A stretch of DNA of 64,000 nucleotides from Cecembia rubra (GTDB lineage Bacteria > Bacteroidota > Bacteroidia > Cytophagales > Cyclobacteriaceae). Below are positions 34,353-44,132 of the stretch, piece after piece (position 1 is the first letter of the stretch; every line of letters starts with the position of its first letter). Made by a program: the position numbers and the translations under genes. Location: the NCBI RefSeq assembly GCF_003014575.1, contig NZ_PYGF01000011.1, forward strand, positions 1-64,000. The letters are read 5' to 3'. The notes beneath the pieces are model-generated. The model ran no database searches, was not told the origin of the DNA, and was given only the letters and a program-made list of their open reading frames with translations.

Positions 34353-35294
34353 TTATTTTTTGCTGTATTCGAAGAGTTTACGCTTCTCTTCTTTACTTAA
34401 TCCATCATAGCCTTTTTCTGCTATTTTATCCAGAATCTGATCGATTTCTTCTTGAGTAGGTAAATTGGCACCTGAATAGGGTGTGGATTTGAGGTTGGTC
34501 GATCCTGAAGTATAACTTTCTGAAGTGGAATAGGATTTTTTTCGATAAGAGACTTTGACTTTTGGCTTTTTGGTAAATAATCTCTCAAAAAACTGACCCA
34601 CAGCCTGTACTGGTCTTCCCCAATCGTTTCCTTTTCTAAGTTGGTTGATATAAAAAAAGCCTAAGGCAGCTCCACCCAAATGTGCCAATTCACCCCCAGC
34701 ATTACTTCCGGCAGAATTGACAAATGCTATGATGACATAAAAGATGGCAATATATTTAATTTTTACGGGTCCCAATAAGATCAGGTGAAAGGTTGTGTTG
34801 GGCGTAAGGGTGGCGGCTCCGACTACAATGGCATATACTCCGGCACTTGCTCCAAGCATTTTGGCCATAGGGAGTACGTCTGAAAAATAAGGTGATATAT
34901 TGTACATAAGGACGTAAAACATGGCTCCTGCGATACCTCCTAAAATGTACAAATTTGCCAATTTGCGGCTGCCCAAATATTCGTGGACCAATAGGCCAAA
35001 CCAATATAAGAAAAGTAAATTGAAAAGGATATGGAAGAGCCCTTCATGAAAAAACATGTAGGAAAATAGGGACCATGGCTGCCTCATAAAGACAGAAAGG
35101 TCTGCCGGCATCATCATGTAGGCCCTGAAACCTTCATAAATATTTCCAGCTCCGGACAAAGTGAAAACCACCCGGAATATGACCATGGCAAAAAACACGA
35201 TCAAATTGATGGCCAAAATCTTGTACAGGCTGTTATTGTTTTGCCTGAACGCATTTCTCAAATTGTCCCAGAATCCTCCGTACATTGCTTTCAA
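34353..35294 (-). CDS. Rhomboid-family intramembrane serine protease (downstream copy)
   Basis: This 313-aa protein has about six membrane helices and the catalytic Ser in MLGASAGVYAIVVG (about 145-158) with the catalytic His in GELAHLGGAALGFFY (about 195-210). The C-terminal about 90 residues are soluble, Ser/Lys-rich and end in a short helical segment (EEIDQILDKIAEKGYDGLSK). Its start overlaps the end of the upstream rhomboid gene by 4 bp. Both copies keep the catalytic dyad, so both should be active. Confidence 0.9.
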   Translation of the reverse strand: MKAMYGGFWDNLRNAFRQNNNSLYKILAINLIVFFAMVIFRVVFTLSGAGNIYEGFRAYMMMPADLSVFMRQPWSLFSYMFFHEGLFHILFNLLFLYWFGLLVHEYLGSRKLANLYILGGIAGAMFYVLMYNISPYFSDVLPMAKMLGASAGVYAIVVGAATLTPNTTFHLILLGPVKIKYIAIFYVIIAFVNSAGSNAGGELAHLGGAALGFFYINQLRKGNDWGRPVQAVGQFFERLFTKKPKVKVSYRKKSYSTSESYTSGSTNLKSTPYSGANLPTQEEIDQILDKIAEKGYDGLSKEEKRKLFEYSKK

Positions 35295-36082
35295 TAAAAG
35301 TTACGCCTATCTTTTTTCCAATACCAGACTAGTGCTGCGCCGATTACCAATCCACTGAGATGGGCAAAATGAGCCACATTATCCAATGGATTATTGTAAA
35401 TTACGTTATAAACTGTGTAAAGGCCATAGAATAGGACTAAATATTTGGCTTTTACCGGCATAGGAGGAAACAACAAAAACAACTGAGTGTTTGGAAAAAG
35501 CATGGCAAAGGCAATTAGGACACCAAATAAAGCTCCTGAAGCTCCCACCATTGGTACATTGGCCTGCATTTCTCTTACAGACATCAGGTTGTCTTTGGCT
35601 CGCTGGATCAAATTGGCATTGTCAGGATTCCTGTCGTAAGCATCAATAAAATCATAAACCCCCGGTTTGAAAAAACCGGGATTATTATTCACAAATTCTC
35701 TAAAGTTATCAGGGTTTGGATTGCTGTAAAAGGCCGAAATACTGTTATCCATTTGGTTCATCCTGTAGGCTGTATATCCAGAGTAGAGTAGACCTGAACC
35801 AACTCCACAGATCATCCATAAGCTGAGTATTTTTTTAGGACCTAGAAACTGCTCCAGGAGGGGCCCAAATATAAACAGGCCAAACATGTTGCTAAACAGG
35901 TGCCAACCATCTGCATGCATGAACATGTAGGTCAAGAACTGGGTAGGTATAAACCTGTTGCTGTGAACATAATAAAGCGCGAAAAAAGCTTTCAACTGTG
36001 GCATGAAAAAGGAAGCTACCACATAGACACCAATGGTGATCAGCAATAAATTTTTTACGACAGGTGTTAAGTTTCTGAACAT
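35291..36082 (-). CDS. Rhomboid-family intramembrane serine protease (upstream copy)
   Basis: This 263-aa protein is a six-helix rhomboid with an unusual lumenal loop (about residues 100-175: MDNSISAFYSNPNPDNFREF and following). The catalytic Ser is in MVGASGALFGVLIAFAML (about 176-193) and the His in HFAHLSGLVIGAALVW near the end. It begins 3 bp after the mutL stop codon, so the order is the 136-aa protein, mutL, rhomboid, rhomboid in one operon. Substrates are unknown. Confidence 0.9.
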   Translation of the reverse strand: MFRNLTPVVKNLLLITIGVYVVASFFMPQLKAFFALYYVHSNRFIPTQFLTYMFMHADGWHLFSNMFGLFIFGPLLEQFLGPKKILSLWMICGVGSGLLYSGYTAYRMNQMDNSISAFYSNPNPDNFREFVNNNPGFFKPGVYDFIDAYDRNPDNANLIQRAKDNLMSVREMQANVPMVGASGALFGVLIAFAMLFPNTQLFLLFPPMPVKAKYLVLFYGLYTVYNVIYNNPLDNVAHFAHLSGLVIGAALVWYWKKDRRNFY

Positions 36083-36085
36083 AAA

Positions 36086-37966
36086 TTATCTGTTAAAAAA
36101 GGCTTGTATCTTTTGTATATCGAGTTTGACGAAGGTTTTGTTCCCCGAAAGCCCATAATTTGGGTTTTGACAGGAAAATAATTGTGCAACAATCGTTTCC
36201 ATTTCTTGAGTGTTGAGCTTTATTCCTCTTTTTATTGAAGATTTTTTTGCCAAAGATCTTGCCAGATTTTCTCTTTTATCTAAGGAAAGCTCGGATTTGA
36301 AATGTTTGTATTGCTCCAATAGTCCCTCAAAGAGTGCTTTTTCATTGGTGACCTGTACGTCTGCAGGCACACCTTGGATAAGAAGAGTGTCCTTTCCAAA
36401 TTCCACTAGCACAAACCCCAGACTGTGGAGTTCGTCTTTGATGTCCATAACCAATGCAAAATCTCCTGGAGCCAACTGAACATGTGGGGGGAAAAGACAT
36501 TGTTGCGAGGCGCCGGAAGCTTGGGAAAGCTGTCTCGAATAGCGCTCATACAAGATCCGCTCATGTGCGGCTTGTTGGTCAATGATCAGAAGGCCGGTTG
36601 ACATTTGGCCGATGATATAATTGAGCTCTACCTGGAAAGTCGTCCCAGTACTTTCTTCTAGCTTTCCGAAATCCAAAGAGGGCCTTGAAAGCTCTTCGTT
36701 GGCTTTGGATGGAAATGTCAGAAAATCCTTTTCATCTTCCCTTGTTATTTTTTGGCTATATTCAGAAAGTCCAGTACCACCTTCAAATAGCTTTTCCCAA
36801 CCTGATACCGATTGTTTTTTGAAAGAAGGGTTCTGAAAGGACTTGTAAGATTTCTCTTTGGCCAGGTCATCCGGCACTAAGGTATTTTCTAAATTGATCT
36901 CCTGTCTTTTACCGCTGTCATATTTCCAGTTTTCTGTAAAATTGACATCCAGTGAGAAATCCAAAGTCGGAACCACATTGTGTGCGCCAAGTGCCTGTTT
37001 TACAGCTGAGCGAATCACTGCATATACAGTTCTTTCATCATCAAATTTGATTTCAGTTTTGGTAGGGTGGACATTGATGTCTATATGGCTTGGATCGATT
37101 TCAAGGAATAGCACATAAAAAGGATGCATATCCGAAGGCATTAGTCCTTCATAGGCATTGGCCACAGCATGGTGAAGGTAATTGCTTTTGATAAAGCGGT
37201 TATTGACGAAGAAAAACTGTTCCCCCCTTGTTTTTTTGGAGTTTTCGGGTTTGCCTACATAGCCTCTGACATTCAGATGAGGTGTTTCTTCTTTGCAGGC
37301 CACCAATTGTCCCTGATAGTTTTTGCCGAAGAGCCCAACAATCCTTTGGCTTAGCTTTCCAGGTTGGAGGTTATAAAGCTCCATGTCATTTTGAATAAAG
37401 TTGAATCCGATTTCAGGATAAGCAAGTGCGACCCTTTGGAATTCATCCACAAGATGCTTCATTTCTACCGGATTGGACTTCAGAAAATTTCTTCGGGCCG
37501 GGACATTAAAAAAAAGATTCTTAACCGAAATGCTTGTGCCTTCCTGGCAGGATACAAGTTCCTGTTTCTTAATTTCCGAACCTTCAATTTGTATAAGTGT
37601 GCCCAACTCGGCTCCTTTTTCCCTGGTTTTCATTTCCACCTGGGCTACTGCAGCTATAGAAGCCAATGCCTCACCCCTGAATCCAAAAGTCCGGATAGCA
37701 AAAAGATCCGCTGAAGACCGGATTTTGGAAGTTGCATGTCTTTCGAAACTCATTCTTGCATCGGTCATGGTCATTCCCTTCCCATTGTCGATGACCTGGA
37801 TCAGCATTTTTCCTGCTTCTTTTACCAAAACCTGTACCTGGCTTGCCCCGGCATCAATGGCATTTTCCATCAATTCTTTCAGTGCAGATGCAGGACGTTG
37901 TACTACTTCACCTGCAGCAATCTGATTGGCGATGGCATCAGGAAGAAGTTGGATGATATCACTCAT
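36086..37966 (-). CDS. mutL: DNA mismatch repair protein MutL
   Basis: This 626-aa GHKL-ATPase links MutS to strand removal. The N-terminal ATPase has ENAIDAGA (about 35-42), VIDNGKGMT and GFRGEALASI (about 95-104). The C-terminal dimerisation domain carries LLIIDQQAAHERILYERY, the DQHA-type motif (with Gln in place of His) of the MutL endonuclease site, so nicking activity may be retained or reduced. Its start overlaps the upstream small gene by 4 bp and the rhomboid gene follows after 3 bp. Confidence 0.96.
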   Translation of the reverse strand: MSDIIQLLPDAIANQIAAGEVVQRPASALKELMENAIDAGASQVQVLVKEAGKMLIQVIDNGKGMTMTDARMSFERHATSKIRSSADLFAIRTFGFRGEALASIAAVAQVEMKTREKGAELGTLIQIEGSEIKKQELVSCQEGTSISVKNLFFNVPARRNFLKSNPVEMKHLVDEFQRVALAYPEIGFNFIQNDMELYNLQPGKLSQRIVGLFGKNYQGQLVACKEETPHLNVRGYVGKPENSKKTRGEQFFFVNNRFIKSNYLHHAVANAYEGLMPSDMHPFYVLFLEIDPSHIDINVHPTKTEIKFDDERTVYAVIRSAVKQALGAHNVVPTLDFSLDVNFTENWKYDSGKRQEINLENTLVPDDLAKEKSYKSFQNPSFKKQSVSGWEKLFEGGTGLSEYSQKITREDEKDFLTFPSKANEELSRPSLDFGKLEESTGTTFQVELNYIIGQMSTGLLIIDQQAAHERILYERYSRQLSQASGASQQCLFPPHVQLAPGDFALVMDIKDELHSLGFVLVEFGKDTLLIQGVPADVQVTNEKALFEGLLEQYKHFKSELSLDKRENLARSLAKKSSIKRGIKLNTQEMETIVAQLFSCQNPNYGLSGNKTFVKLDIQKIQAFFNR

Positions 37967-38373
37967 TTGCGTTGTTTTCTTCTTAATCTAAAAAATAGGA
38001 ACAACAATGAAATGCCTGCTACTATGTAAAGTATGGTGTAGATGGCTTCCGGGCCATAATAAATATAACCGAACAAACTTCCAATCAACAGAACAAATAT
38101 GACCAATCGGAGCATTCCTGCACTTTGTAATGGAGAAGTATGCCGTCCTTTAATCTGTCCTCCTGATGTAAATGCACCACGAATTGATGATCCGTGAAAT
38201 CCTGTACCTTCCATAGTGTGGTCTCCGTCGTAAGGTATTTTCCCTTCTGCCTGCAACTCTCTTTTGATGCGAGCAGTCCTTTGTTCGATTTCTTCTTTGA
38301 CCGGGTCATAATACCTCGGTTTGATATCAAACCTCATTGGCTGGGCTGTTCGGAAAATCTGAGGAAATTTCAT
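37963..38373 (-). CDS. Conserved membrane protein upstream of mutL, 136 aa
   Basis: The protein starts MKFPQIFRTAQPMRFDIKPR, a motif common to Bacteroidota proteins before mutL. Residues 15-45 are helical (KEEIEQRTARIKRELQAEGK). Two C-terminal membrane helices follow (RLVIFVLLIGSLFGYIYYG and TILYIVAGISLLFLFF) with a basic tail. No function is known. ATG 38373 is chosen because that methionine begins the recognisable region. It overlaps mutL by 4 bp. Confidence 0.8.
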   Translation of the reverse strand: MKFPQIFRTAQPMRFDIKPRYYDPVKEEIEQRTARIKRELQAEGKIPYDGDHTMEGTGFHGSSIRGAFTSGGQIKGRHTSPLQSAGMLRLVIFVLLIGSLFGYIYYGPEAIYTILYIVAGISLLFLFFRLRRKQRK

Positions 38374-38536
38374 GGTTATGCTCAATTCAAATGGTACTTC
38401 TGACGTTAAGTACAAAACTTGTCCCGTTGATCAAAATTGATCCTTAGGGATAATAAATTCGTGTAAGTTTGTACAAATCGATGTATATTCATACAAAGTT
38501 ATTTTAAAAATCAAGCAATAAAAATTAAACTGGGAT

Positions 38537-41515
38537 ATGCGGATCAAACTTTGGGGGTTTTTGTTGGCAGCGGTGGTCATTTTTCAGGCCGATGCAGTGT
38601 TGGGTTGGGAAAAGGCCAATGAAGACAGAAAGCGGGAAGAACGGGATCCCCTGTCTGTTAAAGACCAGCTCAAACAGCAGGCTTGGGTAGACAGTATTTT
38701 CAGAAATACGAGCTTTGACGAAAGGTTAGGTCAGCTTTTTATGGTGGCTGCCTATTCCAATAAAGATACTAGGCATATAGATGAAATTGCCCGTCTCATC
38801 CAGGAACAGAGCTTGGGAGGGCTGATTTTTTTTCAGGGAGGCCCTGTTAGGCAGGCAAACCTCACCAATTATTACCAATCAATTTCCAAAATCCCGCTTT
38901 TCATTGCCATGGATGCAGAATGGGGGATCAATATGCGTTTGGATTCCGTCATTACCTTTCCAAGGGCGATGACTTTAGGGGCCCTTCACAGGGAAGACCT
39001 GATCTATGATATGGGCAAAGAAATTGCCAAGCAGTTCAAGGAGTTGGGAATGCACATCAACTTCGCCCCTGTTGTTGATGTCAATTCCAACCCAAACAAT
39101 CCTGTAATTGGTTTCAGGGCTTTTGGAGAGGAGAAAAGATTGGTCGCCAAAAAATCCCTGGCCTATATGAAAGGACTTCAGGACCATGGTGTTATGGCCA
39201 ATGCCAAACATTTTCCCGGTCATGGAGATACTGAAACTGATTCACATTACACTCTTCCTGTAATTAAACATTCTGAAAACAGGATAAAAGATGTGGACCT
39301 GTATCCATACAGGGAATTGATCGATCAAGACCTGATGAGTGTAATGGTGGCCCATCTCCATATTCCCAGTATGGACTCAGAGCGCAACAAAGCCAGTACA
39401 CTTTCCAAATATATAGTTTCAGACCTGCTCAAAACTCAAATGAATTTCAATGGGCTGGTCTTTACCGATGCTTTGAACATGAAAGGGGTTGCCAATTATT
39501 ACAAACCAGGTGAAGTGGACCTCATGGCCCTATTGGCTGGAAATGATATTCTGGTTTATTCCCAGGATGTGCCCAAAGCCAAAGCCATGATCATGCAGGC
39601 AATAGATGAAGGGAAAATCAGCCGGGAAGAAGTGGATATGCGTGTCAGGAAAGTTCTCAAGGCAAAGTATTGGGCAGGATTGAATCAAATGAAAAAAATT
39701 GAGACCTCCAATTTGGTGGAGAGGTTAAATAGTCCGGAAGCCAGGATTTTGGTCGAAAATTTGTATGCGGAAGCGATTACGGTGACTTCTAACAAAAAAA
39801 ATGTGCTGCCCCTTAGGCATTTGGATTTGCACAATTTTGCTTCCCTGATCATAGGTGGTGAAGGCAAACTGTTTCAGGACAAACTTTCCAAATATGCCAA
39901 ATTTGATCATTTTGATATACCAAAGAATGCAGACTCAGCAACCCAAGCCAATTTAGAGAGAGATTTGGCCGGATATTCAACAGTAGTGATAGGTATTATG
40001 GGAGTGACCAATAACCCATCCAAAGGATTTGGTATCAATGGAACGGATATCAATTTTATCCGCAAAATCAGTCAGGAGAAAACTGTTATCACGGTGCTTT
40101 TTGGCAATGCCTATGGAGCAAAGGACATGGCGGATTTCCCTAATCATATTATGGCCTTTGAGAATAATGAGTTTACCCAAAGTCTGGTGCCTGAGATTAT
40201 ATTTGGGGCTAGGAATGCCTATGGAATGCTTCCAGTATCAGTAAGTGAAGACTTGAGGATTGGTACAGGAGGATATCTGGAAGGCTTGGGAAGGCTAGCT
40301 TATACCATTCCGGAAAGTGAGGGTCTTGATAGCCGTAAACTATCGGAAATTGACAGAATCATGGAGATAAGCATAGCCAAAAGGGCATTTCCTGGAGGAG
40401 TGGTATTGGTGGCAAAGGATGGAAAAGTAATATTTGAAAAGGCTTACGGCCATGTGGATTACAACAAGACCAGGCCAGTGAGAACCAATACGGTGTATGA
40501 TTTGGCTTCGATCACCAAAGTTATGGCCACCACCCAAGCTGTTATGTTTTTGGCAAGTCGTAAAATGATCGATTTGGACAAGCCAATTGGTCATTATCTC
40601 CCTGAATTGAGGAGAACCAATAAAGGGGGGCTTATACTGAATGATATTTTGGCCCATGAAGCAGGTCTTGTGGCTTTTATTCCCCATTATGCTAAGACAG
40701 TCGAGGCTGGATCTTGGAAAAGCGAATATTATAGAGAAAAGCCTGAACCAGGTTATTTGCTTCCAGTTTCCAATGATATGTATGGCCTCAATTCCCTTAG
40801 GGACAGTCTCTGGAACTGGACAGTAAAGTCAGAGCTTAGGAAATTGGATCCTGGAAGAAGAAAACACAGTTATGTGTATTCTGATCTTACCATGTATCTT
40901 TTGCAGGAGCTTGTGGAAAAAATCACCAATCAGCCATTGGACGAGTTTGTGAGTCAAAACTTCTATGAGCCTTTAGGCCTAAATTCCCTTACATTCAATC
41001 CTGCCTTCAAGATGCCCTTGGATAGAATTGCGCCTACTGAGGATGATATTACTTTCCGAAAAAGGACAGTGCATGGCTTTGTTCATGATCCTGGAGCAGC
41101 CATGTACGGAGGAGTGGCAGGACATGCCGGCCTGTTTGGTACGGCCAATGACCTGGCAGTTATGATGCAGTTAATGCTCAATGGCGGGAAATATGCAGAT
41201 GTAGAAATACTTGACCAAAAAACTATCAGAGATTTTACAAAAAGGCAATCTGACCAAAGCAGGAGAGGCTGGGGCTGGGATAAGCCGGAACCTGAGCGGG
41301 GCAAAGGAGGAAGTGCCGGTGTATTAGCGCCAAAAAGCACTTTTGGCCATACAGGATTTACAGGGACTTGCGTATGGGCTGATCCAGAAAATAACCTTAT
41401 CTACGTGTTTTTATCCAATAGAGTGCATCCCAATGCAAACAATGATATTTTGTTGAAAGATGGCGTAAGAACCCAAATTCATGATGTTATTTACCAGGCC
41501 ATGAAAAAAGGATAA
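38537..41515 (+). CDS. GH3 beta-N-acetylhexosaminidase fused to a serine hydrolase
   Basis: This 992-aa fusion has a signal-like N-terminus (LWGFLLAAVVIFQADAVLG). A GH3 domain follows (about 50-400) with KHFPGHGDTETDSH, where the His and Asp pair typical of NagZ enzymes is seen, and the nucleophile Asp in FTDALNMKGV. After the GH3 C-domain, residues about 600-985 form a class C beta-lactamase-like hydrolase with SITK (about 658), a Y-S-D motif in YVYSDLT and HTG in FGHTGFTG. Such fusions are typical of Bacteroidota and act on peptidoglycan fragments, the two activities likely cutting sugar and peptide parts. Confidence 0.9.
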   Translation: MRIKLWGFLLAAVVIFQADAVLGWEKANEDRKREERDPLSVKDQLKQQAWVDSIFRNTSFDERLGQLFMVAAYSNKDTRHIDEIARLIQEQSLGGLIFFQGGPVRQANLTNYYQSISKIPLFIAMDAEWGINMRLDSVITFPRAMTLGALHREDLIYDMGKEIAKQFKELGMHINFAPVVDVNSNPNNPVIGFRAFGEEKRLVAKKSLAYMKGLQDHGVMANAKHFPGHGDTETDSHYTLPVIKHSENRIKDVDLYPYRELIDQDLMSVMVAHLHIPSMDSERNKASTLSKYIVSDLLKTQMNFNGLVFTDALNMKGVANYYKPGEVDLMALLAGNDILVYSQDVPKAKAMIMQAIDEGKISREEVDMRVRKVLKAKYWAGLNQMKKIETSNLVERLNSPEARILVENLYAEAITVTSNKKNVLPLRHLDLHNFASLIIGGEGKLFQDKLSKYAKFDHFDIPKNADSATQANLERDLAGYSTVVIGIMGVTNNPSKGFGINGTDINFIRKISQEKTVITVLFGNAYGAKDMADFPNHIMAFENNEFTQSLVPEIIFGARNAYGMLPVSVSEDLRIGTGGYLEGLGRLAYTIPESEGLDSRKLSEIDRIMEISIAKRAFPGGVVLVAKDGKVIFEKAYGHVDYNKTRPVRTNTVYDLASITKVMATTQAVMFLASRKMIDLDKPIGHYLPELRRTNKGGLILNDILAHEAGLVAFIPHYAKTVEAGSWKSEYYREKPEPGYLLPVSNDMYGLNSLRDSLWNWTVKSELRKLDPGRRKHSYVYSDLTMYLLQELVEKITNQPLDEFVSQNFYEPLGLNSLTFNPAFKMPLDRIAPTEDDITFRKRTVHGFVHDPGAAMYGGVAGHAGLFGTANDLAVMMQLMLNGGKYADVEILDQKTIRDFTKRQSDQSRRGWGWDKPEPERGKGGSAGVLAPKSTFGHTGFTGTCVWADPENNLIYVFLSNRVHPNANNDILLKDGVRTQIHDVIYQAMKKG

Positions 41516-41527
41516 AAAAGGATACAG

Positions 41528-41566
41528 GAATTTTGGCAGGATATTGAACAAATTCCTGCCAAATTC
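41528..41566. terminator. Hairpin between the GH3 fusion gene and bshA
   Basis: GAATTTTGGCAGGA pairs with TCCTGCCAAATTC around a 12-nt loop with one bulge. There is no T run, so it may be a weak terminator or a processing site. Confidence 0.45.
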
Positions 41567-41611
41567 ATGTTTATACAACTGTTAGGAAAGGCAAAACCAG
41601 AAAAGTTAAAT

Positions 41612-42757
41612 ATGAAAATAGGCATAGTCTGCTATCCAACTTTCGGGGGTAGTGGTGTAGTGGCAACAGAGCTGGGTAAAGCGCTGGCAAAAAAAGGGCA
41701 TCAGGTTCATTTTATCACCTACAGACAACCTACCCGCTTGGATTTTTTCAGTGAAAATCTTTACTACCATGAAGTGGATATCAAAAGTTATCCATTATTT
41801 GAATTTGCTCCCTATGAATTGGCATTGGCAAGTAAAATGGTCAATGTGGTGAAATATGAAGGTCTGGATCTCCTTCACGTGCATTATGCCATTCCTCATG
41901 CTTCAGCGGCATATATGGCCAAACAAATATTGAAGGAGGATGGTATATACATTCCTGTGGTCACTACCCTGCATGGAACAGATATTACCTTGGTGGGAAA
42001 AGATCCTAGCTATGAACCTGTAGTAACCTTCAGTATCAATCAATCTGATGGGGTTACGGCAGTTTCAGAGGATCTTAGGAAGGATACTTTCGAACACTTT
42101 GATGTAAAAAATCATATTGAAGTCATTCCAAATTTTATTGACCTGGAAAGGTTCAAAAAGCAGAAAAAGGAACACTTCAAATTGGCCATCTGCCCCCAAG
42201 GGGAAAAATTATTGGTTCATACATCCAACTTTAGGAAAGTTAAGCGCGTTGAAGATGTTATCAAAGTATTTTATGAACTAAGAAAACAAATTCCTGCAAA
42301 ATTGCTTTTAGTAGGTGATGGACCTGAAAGGGATCGAATGGAGCGCTTATGCAGGGACTTGGGTACTTGCGACGATATCAGATTCTTGGGTAAGCTGGAG
42401 GCTGTAGAGGAGGTATTGTCGGTAGCAGATTTGTTCATGATGCCCTCAGAGAAAGAAAGCTTTGGTCTTGCAGCATTGGAAGCTATGGCCTGTGAAGTAC
42501 CAGTACTTTCCTCCAATGCCGGAGGGATACCGGAGTTGAATCTAGATGGGATTACAGGTTTTGTAAGCCAAATTGGAGATGTAACGACAATGACCCAAAG
42601 GGCACTTGAAATACTGGACGAAAATAATCTTCCCAGATTCAAAGCCAACGCTTTGGCCCGTGCAAAGGAGTTTGATGTGACCAATATATTACCTAAATAC
42701 GAAGTGTTTTATAGAGATACCGTCCAAAAGGCCAATCAAAAGTTGATGGGTGTATGA
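41612..42757 (+). CDS. bshA: N-acetyl-alpha-D-glucosaminyl L-malate synthase BshA
   Basis: This 381-aa GT4 glycosyltransferase makes GlcNAc-malate, the first step of bacillithiol synthesis. MKIGIVCYPTFGGSGVVATE is the characteristic N-terminus. It also has HVHYAIPHASAAYMA (about 90-104), TLHGTDITLVGKDP, VIPNFIDLERF and the GT4 C-terminal EKESFGLAALEAMACEVPVL. ATG 41612 fits the family; an upstream in-frame ATG exists. bshB and bshC are not in the window. Confidence 0.96.
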   Translation: MKIGIVCYPTFGGSGVVATELGKALAKKGHQVHFITYRQPTRLDFFSENLYYHEVDIKSYPLFEFAPYELALASKMVNVVKYEGLDLLHVHYAIPHASAAYMAKQILKEDGIYIPVVTTLHGTDITLVGKDPSYEPVVTFSINQSDGVTAVSEDLRKDTFEHFDVKNHIEVIPNFIDLERFKKQKKEHFKLAICPQGEKLLVHTSNFRKVKRVEDVIKVFYELRKQIPAKLLLVGDGPERDRMERLCRDLGTCDDIRFLGKLEAVEEVLSVADLFMMPSEKESFGLAALEAMACEVPVLSSNAGGIPELNLDGITGFVSQIGDVTTMTQRALEILDENNLPRFKANALARAKEFDVTNILPKYEVFYRDTVQKANQKLMGV

Positions 42758-42903
42758 TAAAAATCATATAGGAATTTCAAGGAAAAATGTTGCATTTCAA
42801 TGCCTTCGCTTTAATTTTGTATCGAATTCACTGCTTTTCTTATTGAAAACCAGTAATACGTTTTAAAAACCAACTATATTATTTTAACAAATTTAGGATA
42901 ATT

Positions 42904-43548
42904 ATGTCAACGACCACTTTGAAAAAAATTGGGAGATTGGATAGACCGGATAATAATGGTTCCGCAAAAATGTTTGATAATCCTGTTTTGGAAAGATTGT
43001 CCAGGACTCATATCAGCATTCCTATCATTCTGTTTTTCATCATTTCAGGGATATCACTTTACTATGCAGTTACTGCTACTGAAATAGGGTTGCTTATAGG
43101 TGTTCCTGTTTTGGTTTTGGGTATTTTGGCTTTTTCCTATGTGGAATACATGATGCACAAGTATTTTTTCCATATGGAGCCAGATACTCCAATTAAGGAT
43201 AAGTTACAATATACAGTACATGGAGTACACCATGACTATCCAAGAGACAAAGATCGCTTAGCCATGCCCCCATTTGTAAGTGCGGCTTATGCATTGATAT
43301 TTTACGGAGTGTTTACTCTTATCATGGGTGATTATGCCCTGTATTTTCTTCCCGGATTTCTGATTGGTTATGCAGCCTATTTGGGAGTCCACTATGCCGT
43401 GCATGCCTTTCAGCCCCCAAAAAACTTCCTGAAGATTTTATGGGTTAACCATGCAGTGCATCATTACAAGGATCCAGATGCAGCTTTTGGAGTTAGCTCA
43501 CCTTTATGGGATTACCTTTTGGGAACCATGCCGAAGAAAGAAAAATAA
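42904..43548 (+). CDS. Fatty acid hydroxylase / sterol desaturase-family protein
   Basis: This 214-aa di-iron membrane enzyme has the histidine boxes HKYFFH (about 82-87), HGVHHDYPRD (about 104-113), HYAVH and NHAVHHYKDP near the end. Four hydrophobic segments surround them. The HHDYPRDKDRLAMPP motif resembles fatty acid 2-hydroxylases that act on sphingolipids or sulfonolipids, which Bacteroidota possess. The substrate is inferred. It is followed by a 12-bp stem hairpin. Confidence 0.88.
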   Translation: MSTTTLKKIGRLDRPDNNGSAKMFDNPVLERLSRTHISIPIILFFIISGISLYYAVTATEIGLLIGVPVLVLGILAFSYVEYMMHKYFFHMEPDTPIKDKLQYTVHGVHHDYPRDKDRLAMPPFVSAAYALIFYGVFTLIMGDYALYFLPGFLIGYAAYLGVHYAVHAFQPPKNFLKILWVNHAVHHYKDPDAAFGVSSPLWDYLLGTMPKKEK

Positions 43549-43569
43549 GCACATAAACTATATTTTATC

Positions 43570-43610
43570 AATCCTTCATTGTTTTGCAGGTTGCATTCCA
43601 ATGAAGGATT
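43570..43610. terminator. Bidirectional terminator-like hairpin
   Basis: AATCCTTCATTG (43570-43581) and CAATGAAGGATT (43599-43610) are perfect inverted 12-mers around a 17-nt loop. They lie between convergent genes. T-rich sequence follows, but no long T run is present. Confidence 0.6.
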
Positions 43611-43612
43611 AT

Positions 43613-44032
43613 TTATTGCTTGTGGCTTTGAGTTCTTTCTAAAAAACCTTCTTTGAAAGTGAAAAATCCTGTACTGTCATTCATGCTCTCAAAAAAACCG
43701 GCAGGAATGTTTAATCTTTTATAGTGGTGGGTTTCTAAAGTATCTTTTATTGTAAAGCTGGAATCATTCAGGCTTTCCAAATCCCAAATTCTCTCAAAAA
43801 ATAATGGGGTGGTGGTGATAAGCCGTTGACCATCCCTTAAATAGGTGTATTCTGCAATTCCTAAGTTTTCATGGTTGAGAATGATTAGGGTATCAGAAAT
43901 GTAAAGTTCATAATACATAGAATCCGAATCAAATCCATACCAATTTCCTAAAAGCTCGTTTTTGCTTTCTTCTTTTTTGCATGAAACAAAAAGGATAAAA
44001 ATGAACAATATTCTGAAAATTTTTGTCCTCAT
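43613..44032 (-). CDS. Putative lipoprotein, 139 aa
   Basis: The precursor has a hydrophobic signal (MRTKIFRILFIFILFVSCKK) with lipobox FVSC and Cys18. The mature part is strand-rich: LGNWYGFDSDSMYYELYI, with the LLGNWY opening seen in lipocalin-like small lipoproteins, then DGQRLITTTPLFFERIWDLE. No specific function is known. It converges with the hydroxylase gene. Confidence 0.75.
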   Translation of the reverse strand: MRTKIFRILFIFILFVSCKKEESKNELLGNWYGFDSDSMYYELYISDTLIILNHENLGIAEYTYLRDGQRLITTTPLFFERIWDLESLNDSSFTIKDTLETHHYKRLNIPAGFFESMNDSTGFFTFKEGFLERTQSHKQ

Positions 44033-44132
44033 ATCAAATCAATGAATTTTTGATGATGGAAACCAAAATCGTTCCAAAAATTGGAGCTTTCAAATATCAA
44101 TATACTCAAATTTTCCAATAATTTACGTTTAC

